The position numbers were made by a program, and so were the translations under genes. Shown here one piece after another: positions 1 to 4,830 of a stretch of 6,541 nt of DNA. The first letter of the stretch is position 1; each line of letters begins with the position of its first letter. Where the stretch lies: positions 1-6,541 of the forward strand of contig CABTXQ010000055.1 in NCBI GenBank assembly GCA_902488835.1, in the 5' to 3' direction. The notes beneath the pieces were generated by a model. The model was not told the origin of the DNA, did not search any database, and worked only from the letters and a program-made list of their open reading frames with translations. This stretch comes from an uncultured Ileibacterium sp. GTDB taxonomy: Bacteria; Bacillota; Clostridia; Peptostreptococcales; Anaerovoracaceae.

Positions 1-256
1 GCCAAAGATACTTCTTCATCCGATGTGCAAAATCGACATATTCCGGTCGTGTTATATGGGAAGCATCTCCATCGTATGCCTTATCAATTCCTTTATAAAG
101 CTTGAGATATATGCTTAAATCACATGCTGTCTCCGCACCGCATCCGCCAAGCCTCATCATGTATGATCTAAACCAATTCTGATTTCCGCCATATGAATAT
201 CCGATCCTAAAATATTCTAATTCCTTTTCCCTGTGTTTTTCCATAATTTCATCCAT
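1..256 (-). CDS. Partial hypothetical protein, possibly papain/C39-like cysteine peptidase fold (3' end beyond window)
   Basis: An open frame runs from ATG at 256-254 to the left edge (85 codons), so the C-terminus is missing. I do not recognise a named gene. The N-terminal part is charged, followed by YGGNQNWF (22-29) and then MRLGGCGAETACD (34-46). A Gln (Q26) shortly before a Gly-Gly-Cys-Gly-Ala segment (C39) that opens a helix resembles the oxyanion-hole Gln and nucleophile Cys of C39/papain-like peptidases. The catalytic His would be off-window, so this is inference from a short motif. The start is bounded by a TAG codon directly upstream, so translation must begin at M1 or M5. Neither has a convincing Shine-Dalgarno site. 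A hairpin (265-289) lies only 8 bases before the start, and the DUF1858 gene lies upstream on the same strand with a 66-base gap. Confidence 0.6.
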   Translation of the reverse strand, partial: MDEIMEKHREKELEYFRIGYSYGGNQNWFRSYMMRLGGCGAETACDLSIYLKLYKGIDKAYDGDASHITRPEYVDFAHRMKKYLW

Positions 257-264
257 CTAAACTT

Positions 265-289
265 AAAGCGATGCACTTGGCATCGCTTT
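265..289 (-). terminator. Hairpin after DUF1858 gene, probable weak terminator or attenuator
   Basis: A perfect 10-bp inverted repeat, AAAGCGATGC (265-274) and GCATCGCTTT (280-289), surrounds a 5-base loop. It lies 33 bases after the DUF1858 stop on the minus strand. The run that follows (AAGTTTAG) is only partly U-rich, so termination may be incomplete. It sits 8 bases before the start of the next gene, so it could also affect that gene's translation. Confidence 0.6.
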
Positions 290-322
290 GCTTACTATTT
301 ATCGATATCTTGTTAACTTCGA

Positions 323-535
323 TTAAGCTTGAAGTGCCTCATTAAGAGCCTTTATCAAATCATCCGTATCGATTCCGTGAACCATTGAAGCCTGCTCTAT
401 TGACTCTCCCTGTGAAGCCGGACATCCTATGCACATCATGCCGTGCTCGAAGAAAGTCCTAACGAGTTCAGGATTCGCATTGATAACTTCACTTATAATC
501 ATATCTTTTGTAATTTTCTTAGCCCCATCTGCCAT
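323..535 (-). CDS. DUF1858 domain protein (hybrid-cluster-associated redox disulfide family)
   Basis: This complete 70-residue protein matches the small DUF1858 family, also described as the hybrid-cluster-protein-associated redox disulfide domain, common in anaerobes. The sequence shows the family pattern: an N-terminal ITKDMIISEVI helix (8-18), NPELVRTFFEHGMMC (21-35), and a C35-I-G-C38-P motif followed by a helical C-terminus with IDTDDLIKALNEAL. The two cysteines are suited to a redox disulfide or metal site. The exact partner is unknown for the family and no hybrid cluster protein is visible here. The start is well supported: AGGAGG at 543-548 lies 7 bases before the ATG. It is cytoplasmic, with no signal or membrane segment. 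A 10-bp hairpin follows the stop. Confidence 0.9.
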   Translation of the reverse strand: MADGAKKITKDMIISEVINANPELVRTFFEHGMMCIGCPASQGESIEQASMVHGIDTDDLIKALNEALQA

Positions 536-546
536 ATCATATCCTC

Positions 547-576
547 CTATCTCAGAAATGTCGAATAATTCAACAT
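547..576 (-). CDS. Possible nine-codon leader ORF upstream of DUF1858 gene
   Basis: A tiny frame encoding MLNYSTFLR starts at ATG 576-574, behind a strong AAAGGAG (586-592) at 9-base spacing. Its TAG stop (549-547) overlaps the AGGAGG of the DUF1858 gene, which would suit translational coupling. It could equally be chance in A+T-rich DNA. One possible promoter (600-628) would start transcription almost at the ribosome binding site, which weakens the case. No stretch of repeated regulatory codons is seen. Confidence 0.25.
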   Translation of the reverse strand: MLNYSTFLR

Positions 577-599
577 CAAATCAATCTCCTTTGTTTTTA

Positions 600-628
600 A
601 ATTTAACATTAGATATGAGCAAAATCAA
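600..628 (-). promoter_or_regulatory. Weak candidate promoter for DUF1858 gene
   Basis: On the minus strand TTGATT (628-623) and TAAATT (605-600) are 17 bases apart, each matching about four of six consensus positions. This is the best pair I see in the leader, but such pairs are frequent in A+T-rich sequence. Confidence 0.25.
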
Positions 629-680
629 TAGATTTTCACGTTTTTCACCTAATCATTAACTCTCTACTCCCAATTGACAC

Positions 681-706
681 ATTGTATTGTTTACAATCTA
701 TTGTAA
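681..706. promoter_or_regulatory. Nested inverted repeats, probable repressor operator
   Basis: TTACAAT (691-697), a 2-base centre and ATTGTAA (700-706) form a perfect 16-base palindrome. A second pairing, ATTGTA (681-686) with TACAAT (692-697), overlaps it, and another ATTGTA occurs at 721-726. The palindrome covers the -35 element and part of the spacer of the plus-strand promoter, which is a typical repressor position. The sequence recalls TACA/TGTA-type operators of winged-helix repressors, but I cannot assign a family and no regulator gene is adjacent. Confidence 0.55.
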
Positions 707-717
707 GGTGTTATAAT
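690..717 (+). promoter_or_regulatory. Promoter of the DUF2156-GNAT operon
   Basis: TTTACA (690-695) and a perfect TATAAT (712-717) are separated by 16 bases, giving a sigma-A type promoter about 35 bases upstream of the ATG at 753. The -35 box lies inside the palindrome at 691-706. An upstream TTGACA (674-679) has only a poor -10 (TCTATT, 697-702) at correct spacing. Confidence 0.7.
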
Positions 718-752
718 TAAATTGTACATTTTAACGAACTGAAAGGATTATT

Positions 753-1637
753 ATGATTGATTTTAGAGAAGTCAGGCTCGAGGATAAGCCGCTTGTTGAT
801 TCTCTTATTTGTGCAAGTGGGTGCCATGGTGCCGACTATTCTTTTGCAAACCTTTTTATATGGCGTCATGCCTATAAACCTAAGATTACTTTTATAAACG
901 ACAGAATTATTATATATTTGCCAGAAGCGGGAGGATTGTACGCTTTTCCAAAGGGCGACGGTCCCCTTAAGGAAACAATTGAACTAATGCGTGAAGATGC
1001 TCACCAGCAGGGGCACAAATTTGAGATGCGTGGGCTCACACCTATGATTCTTGATGAATTAAAGGAAATTTATGGCGATTCGTTCTCCGTCCTGGAAGAT
1101 CGAGACAACGCCGATTACATATATACTACAGAAAAGCTCTGCGAGCTTAGGGGTAGACGTCTCAGTTCAAAGAGGAACCATATCCGACATTTCGAAAGAA
1201 ACGGAGACTGGCATTTTGAAAGAATTACATCGGAGAATCTTTCAGAAGCAAGAGATTTTGTGAACACTTTTTATGATGCAAAAGAAGATCCGGACCTCCA
1301 AGATGAATCTGTTGCAATAAATGAGATGTTCGACAATTTCGATACTCTTGGCTTCTATGCCGGAATGCTTCATCAGGGTAATAGACCTGTTGCCTTTTCT
1401 GCCGGCACAAGGCTTGATGAAATAACATTTGATACTCATTTTGAGAAAGCACTTCCTGATGTTGAAGCTGCATATACGATGATAAATCGTGAATTTGCAA
1501 GAATGATTAGAGATCTCATTCCTAATATTCAATATTTCAACAGGGAAGAAGATATGGGAATAGAAGGGCTTCGTCGTGCCAAGGAAAGTTATCATCCTGA
1601 TGTGCTTTTGATGAAGTATACGGTAACAGAGATTTAG
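753..1637 (+). CDS. DUF2156 domain protein (phosphatidylglycerol lysyltransferase C-terminal-like)
   Basis: This complete 294-residue soluble protein matches the DUF2156 / LPG-synthase C-terminal family, a tandem GNAT-like fold related to the catalytic half of MprF and to FemX-type aminoacyl-tRNA-dependent transferases. Family features visible are SFANLFIWR (30-38), DYIYTTEKLCELRGRRLSSKRN (121-142), FDTHFEKALPD (226-236) and YFNREEDMGIEGLRRAKESYHP (261-282). The N-terminal membrane domain of MprF is absent, so lipid lysylation cannot be assumed; the substrate is unknown. The start is supported by AAAGGA (742-747) 5 bases before the ATG. It is the first gene of a two-gene operon with the GNAT gene 10 bases downstream, driven by the promoter at 690-717 and probably controlled through the 691-706 palindrome. 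Confidence 0.88.
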   Translation: MIDFREVRLEDKPLVDSLICASGCHGADYSFANLFIWRHAYKPKITFINDRIIIYLPEAGGLYAFPKGDGPLKETIELMREDAHQQGHKFEMRGLTPMILDELKEIYGDSFSVLEDRDNADYIYTTEKLCELRGRRLSSKRNHIRHFERNGDWHFERITSENLSEARDFVNTFYDAKEDPDLQDESVAINEMFDNFDTLGFYAGMLHQGNRPVAFSAGTRLDEITFDTHFEKALPDVEAAYTMINREFARMIRDLIPNIQYFNREEDMGIEGLRRAKESYHPDVLLMKYTVTEI

Positions 1638-1647
1638 GGTTGTTAAA

Positions 1648-2568
1648 ATGATTGATATTCATGAGCTTAGGTCATCTGAAAAAAATGCTTTTATTGATCT
1701 TTGGAGTGAAACCTTCGGTGACAGCATGGAAGATATAATCGAGTTTTGTGAGAACTTCGGAGACGATCTCAAATGCTTTGTTTTAGTCGACCCTGAAGTT
1801 GGAGATGATGTTCTTTCATCCCTTACACTTTTCAAGATGGGAAAGCTTTTCGTTCCAGGAGTAAAAGAAATTTTTGATGTATATATAAGTTATGCCATTT
1901 GCACCGATAAAAAGGCAAGGGGTCGAGGATATGGTGCTGCAATTACAAAATTTGCTTCTGGTTATGTTGGTAAAATGAATCTTAATTCCTCTTCAAATAT
2001 GAGTCTTTCAGCCCTTTCTCCTGCAAGCGAGAGCCTGATTGACTTTTATAAGCCTCTCGGATATGATAATTTCTTTTTCTCTGAATACAAGAGTCTCGAT
2101 GTTAATAGAGAATCAGCTGAAAAAATAAATTTATCTGTGATTTCGCCTGAAGAATATAACAAAAAAAGAGAGCAACTCTTGGAAGGCACTGTTCACATTA
2201 CGCTTTCCGAGAAATCTCTCAAATATTTATCCGGATACAACAAATTTATTTCGTTCAATAATAATCTTGGAAATTTAAAAGGTATATCAACTTGTTCTGA
2301 ACTGTCTAAGGATAGCGAGCTTAGAATATCTGAGCTTCTCTTAGAAAGAAACGGCGAAAATTTGGTCGTTAAATCCACAACTGAATATGAAAAAGCGGCA
2401 AATGCTATTTCTCTATCGCTTGGAGCAAGTCGCTTAGATTATAGATTCCCTTCAAATTCTCCTAATTCTATTGTTCAAGGAATGTTATATGATAACGGCA
2501 CACTTCCTTTCGCTGACATAAACCCAAGTCATGATAGCATGCCATACCTCGGCTTTCCTTTTGATTAA
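1648..2568 (+). CDS. GNAT family N-acetyltransferase with degenerate C-terminal half
   Basis: This complete 306-residue protein has an N-terminal GNAT domain. It shows a core strand YISYAICTDKKA (79-90), the acetyl-CoA pyrophosphate loop RGRGYGAA (91-98), the motif-A helix, and SPASESLIDFYKPLGYDNFF (124-143), the usual motif-B end with a Tyr near the thiol site. Residues about 155-306 have no clear motif; the ending PYLGFPFD is similar to C-termini I associate with clostridial two-domain GNAT proteins, so this half may be a second, non-catalytic GNAT-like domain (inference). The substrate is unknown. The likely ribosome site AGGG (1636-1639) overlaps the stop of the DUF2156 gene, pointing to coupled translation. 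The stop shares bases with the stop of ung on the other strand. Confidence 0.85.
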   Translation: MIDIHELRSSEKNAFIDLWSETFGDSMEDIIEFCENFGDDLKCFVLVDPEVGDDVLSSLTLFKMGKLFVPGVKEIFDVYISYAICTDKKARGRGYGAAITKFASGYVGKMNLNSSSNMSLSALSPASESLIDFYKPLGYDNFFFSEYKSLDVNRESAEKINLSVISPEEYNKKREQLLEGTVHITLSEKSLKYLSGYNKFISFNNNLGNLKGISTCSELSKDSELRISELLLERNGENLVVKSTTEYEKAANAISLSLGASRLDYRFPSNSPNSIVQGMLYDNGTLPFADINPSHDSMPYLGFPFD

Positions 2569-3290
2569 ATTCTCCAATCTATAGGCTTTATATTATTATC
2601 CTTAAGGAACTCATTTGCCTTTGTAAAATATCCTCCATTCCAGAACCCTCTATATGCTGAAAGCGGGCTTGGATGTGCTCCTTCAATTATCAGATGCTTT
2701 TTCGATGTAATTAAAGACTTCTTGTCCCTCGCATTCTTTCCCCAAAGGATGAATACCGTCGGCGATTCTTTCTTATTAAGACGTTCTATTATTGAATCCG
2801 TTAATCTTTCCCATCCATATCCTCTGTGCGATCCGGCTTGTTTTGCTCTGACCGTTAGTGTCGCATTGAGAAGCAACACCCCCTGTGATGCCCAGTTTGA
2901 AAGGCAGCCCTCAGTTGATTTCATTCTATTTATTGATTTATCTTTCCCTGAGAACCTTTTTCTATTATCTTCTGTAAATATCTTTATTCCAGTCTCAATC
3001 TCAAGTTCCTTAAAAATATTTACAAGAGAAGGAGGCCATCTTGTTCCTCTTTGTACGGAAAATGCCAGTCCGTGTGCCTGCCCTTCCTCATGATATGGGT
3101 CTTGTCCAAGTATGACTACCTTTGTGTCTTTGAATGAAGATGCCTTTAGTGCATTGAAAATATCGTACATATTGGGATATACTACCGTAGTTCTATACTC
3201 TTCTATAAGAAAATCTCTGAGCTTTTTGTAATAGTCCTTGCTGAATTCTTCTTTTAGCATTTCATCCCAGTCATTACCTAGATTTATCAT
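2565..3290 (-). CDS. ung: Uracil-DNA glycosylase, family 1
   Basis: It removes uracil from DNA by hydrolysing the N-glycosidic bond, starting base excision repair. Numbering from the ATG at 3290 (241 residues): GQDPYH at 62-67 with catalytic Asp64, PPS loop at 86-88, LLLNATLTVR (139-148) with the uracil-reading Asn142, and HPSPLSAYRGF (206-216) with catalytic His206 and the DNA-intercalating loop. The chosen start has GGAG (3300-3303) 9 bases upstream, and MINLGNDWDE is a typical Ung N-terminus; an upstream in-frame TTG at 3332 has no ribosome site. Compared with usual Ung there is an extra basic stretch of about 20 residues at about 103-126, between the GI of ETGI and CLSNWA. It overlaps the PAP2 gene end by 17 bases and is last in a three-gene operon. 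Confidence 0.96.
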   Translation of the reverse strand: MINLGNDWDEMLKEEFSKDYYKKLRDFLIEEYRTTVVYPNMYDIFNALKASSFKDTKVVILGQDPYHEEGQAHGLAFSVQRGTRWPPSLVNIFKELEIETGIKIFTEDNRKRFSGKDKSINRMKSTEGCLSNWASQGVLLLNATLTVRAKQAGSHRGYGWERLTDSIIERLNKKESPTVFILWGKNARDKKSLITSKKHLIIEGAHPSPLSAYRGFWNGGYFTKANEFLKDNNIKPIDWRI

Positions 3291-3858
3291 TATGATATTC
3301 TCCGATACCTTTTCTTCTTTCAGTGTATTCAAAAGCTTTATTTATAGAGAATGCAATGATTATTCCATTCAATACTCCAAAAAAAACATCTATAGGATAG
3401 TGAACCCCAACATATAGCCTCGAAAGCGAAATAAATGAAGCAAGAATTATTACAGCGATTCCCAGAGGCTTCCTAAGCTTTTCAGGTAATCCTAGACAGA
3501 TTGCAACCGCTGCCGCAAAAGAACTTCCGCTGTGACCTGATGGGAATGAATAATCTCTTTGGATTTCGATAAGCCTTTTTACCCCCGTAAAAACTTCATA
3601 GGGCCTTTCTCGTGCAATTAAGTTTTTTAGGATAATGTTGTTTATTAGCAAACTTCCAAGAAGTGCGAGTGCCGCAAAGACTCCCGCTTTTCTCGTCTTT
3701 TTGAAAATAAGTAGTATAACTGTAATAGCGATCCATACTGTTCCTCTGTCACCAAGGTGTGTAATAAATTTTATTATTGGGGTCAACCATTCATAAACAA
3801 AAGCATTTTGAAACCGAAGCAGTAAAGTGCCATCTAACGATATTATTGTATCCAACAT
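3274..3858 (-). CDS. PAP2-superfamily membrane phosphatase (phosphatidic acid or undecaprenyl-PP phosphatase type)
   Basis: This complete 194-residue polytopic membrane protein has all three PAP2 signature motifs: K78-x6-R85-P86 (KNLIARERP), P106-S-G-H109, and S146-R147-x5-H153-x3-D157 (SRLYVGVHYPID). His109, His153 and Asp157 form the catalytic set, so the enzyme should be active. Hydrophobic segments lie at about 41-52, 58-77, 111-124, 132-147 and 155-171, with an amphipathic N-terminus. Family members dephosphorylate phosphatidic acid, phosphatidylglycerol phosphate or undecaprenyl pyrophosphate; the sequence alone does not choose. A role in lipid-carrier recycling would fit the nearby wall genes (inference). 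AGGGAG (3863-3868) lies 4 bases before the ATG and touches the stop of the lipoprotein gene 8 bases upstream, so the two are co-transcribed. Confidence 0.92.
   Translation of the reverse strand: MLDTIISLDGTLLLRFQNAFVYEWLTPIIKFITHLGDRGTVWIAITVILLIFKKTRKAGVFAALALLGSLLINNIILKNLIARERPYEVFTGVKRLIEIQRDYSFPSGHSGSSFAAAVAICLGLPEKLRKPLGIAVIILASFISLSRLYVGVHYPIDVFFGVLNGIIIAFSINKAFEYTERRKGIGEYHNDKSR
3300..3303 (-). promoter_or_regulatory. Ribosome binding site that fixes the ung start
   Basis: GGAG lies 9 bases before the ATG at 3290, inside the end of the PAP2 coding region. The longer alternative beginning with TTG at 3332 has only an A+T-rich leader with no Shine-Dalgarno sequence, so the shorter protein is preferred. 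Confidence 0.65.
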
Positions 3859-3866
3859 ATAGCTCC

Positions 3867-4688
3867 CTACTTGCTAAGTTTTTTTATTGCATCCTCGTAT
3901 GACATAGAGAGTGCCTCTTCAGATTTGAATTTTAACCATATTGAACAATCTTTCTGTTCACCTTCTCTTCCACTGTAAATAAGGGTTTTTTTGAGTCCTG
4001 CAAAAGTGTCTTTGAATGCCTTTGCTCCTTCTGATACGGAGATCTCCTTACCATCTATATTATATTCATCCTTGTATGTCCCGTAATCTCCGATAATATG
4101 ATTTTCTATTGTGGAGCTTAGTTTCATCTCTCTGCCATTAATATTGAATTTATATATCTTGTAACGCCAGTTCACATCCCCAATTGAGTTAAACATGTAT
4201 AGAGAATTTTTTTCTTCTCCCTTAAATATCACGAAAGAAGTGCCTGCTGCAACCTGAACATCTTGAAATTTTCTTCCGCCTGATTCATCAGGAATTGAAT
4301 AATTTATCTCCTTTGCCTCTCCATCTTCATATGTATATATAAAAAGTTCGGCAAAATAATTATTATCTCCCTTTTTCATAAATAAAAGTTCCGGTATCTC
4401 ATCTCCGTTGATGTCGCATATAGCAATCTGTCTTCCAATTCCTCCATGGGTTTCTCCGTCCGATGAATAATCAAGGCTTGAACCATTTATCTCTTGTTGC
4501 CAATCATATTCTTTTATACTATCTTCATTCTCTTTAAGTATATCTACATATGCCGAATATGCATTTTTTAATTCGTTTTCATCTTTTTTTACCGTATTCT
4601 GTTGCTTTTTATCTGCACACGATGTGAGTGAAATCATCAATGCTGAAATAAATGTTATTAATATAAATTTTTTGCTTATATTTTTCAT
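3867..4688 (-). CDS. Hypothetical lipoprotein with a DxNGDExPELL calcium-loop-like motif
   Basis: This complete 273-residue protein is exported and lipid-anchored: MKNISKKF, a hydrophobic core at 8-20 and lipobox LTSC with the lipidated cysteine at C24. After a polar linker comes a helical stretch (about 38-62) and then IAICDINGDEIPELLFM (88-104). This DxNGDExPELL pattern resembles the Asp-rich loops of FG-GAP/VCBS or dockerin-like proteins and is common in clostridial lipoproteins of unknown role. The remainder is predicted mainly beta strand (FAELFIYTYEDG, SLYMFNSIGD, WRYKIYKFNING), with a C-terminal SYEDAIKKL helix. I do not recognise a named family. The start has AGGAG (4696-4700) 7 bases upstream. 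It is the first gene of the operon with PAP2 and ung, and follows the terminator at 4774-4803. Confidence 0.85.
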   Translation of the reverse strand: MKNISKKFILITFISALMISLTSCADKKQQNTVKKDENELKNAYSAYVDILKENEDSIKEYDWQQEINGSSLDYSSDGETHGGIGRQIAICDINGDEIPELLFMKKGDNNYFAELFIYTYEDGEAKEINYSIPDESGGRKFQDVQVAAGTSFVIFKGEEKNSLYMFNSIGDVNWRYKIYKFNINGREMKLSSTIENHIIGDYGTYKDEYNIDGKEISVSEGAKAFKDTFAGLKKTLIYSGREGEQKDCSIWLKFKSEEALSMSYEDAIKKLSK

Positions 4689-4760
4689 GTGATCTCTCCT
4701 TTTATTTATTTACATATTAGATGTTATCATATGTGATTTTTTAATACTAGCATGATATTT

Positions 4761-4766
4761 ATTATA
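4761..4766 (-). promoter_or_regulatory. Candidate -10 box for the lipoprotein-PAP2-ung operon
   Basis: A perfect TATAAT on the minus strand (4766-4761) lies about 72 bases before the lipoprotein ATG and just beyond the upstream gene's terminator. No good -35 is present at 16-17 bases (TTTCGT, inside the terminator loop), so the call rests on the -10 and the position. Confidence 0.4.
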
Positions 4767-4773
4767 ACAATGA

Positions 4774-4803
4774 AAAAGTGCTGACGAAAAAATCAGCACT
4801 TTT
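4774..4803 (-). terminator. Rho-independent terminator of the L,D-transpeptidase gene
   Basis: AGTGCTGA (4777-4784) and TCAGCACT (4793-4800) form an 8-bp stem with an 8-base loop, extended by A/T pairs to 4774 and 4803. Read on the minus strand it ends in TTTTT, 27 bases after the stop at 4831. Read on the plus strand it has a short T tract too, but no plus-strand gene runs into it. Confidence 0.85.
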
Positions 4804-4830
4804 GAAAATCGTCCTTATTAATAACTGTTA

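Noticed and set aside
429..659. Plus-strand 76-codon frame opposite the DUF1858 gene
   Set aside because: It has no ribosome site or family likeness and lies antisense to a well-supported gene and its promoter region.
674..717. TTGACA (674-679) paired with TATAAT (712-717)
   Set aside because: The spacing is 32 bases, far from 16-18; TTTACA at 690 fits better.
536..752. Riboswitch or small RNA in the divergent intergenic region
   Set aside because: I see promoter and operator-like elements but no extended conserved helices or terminator fold.
1225..1595. Minus-strand frames of 91 and 117 codons inside the DUF2156 gene
   Set aside because: They are shadows of a conserved coding region and have no recognisable domain.
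2722..3093. Plus-strand 123-codon frame inside ung
   Set aside because: It is antisense to the catalytic core of Ung, which explains the open frame; no ribosome site or domain is seen.
3291..3332. Longer ung start at TTG 3332 (14 extra residues)
   Set aside because: No ribosome site precedes it, the extra residues are not Ung-like, and the ATG at 3290 has GGAG at good spacing.
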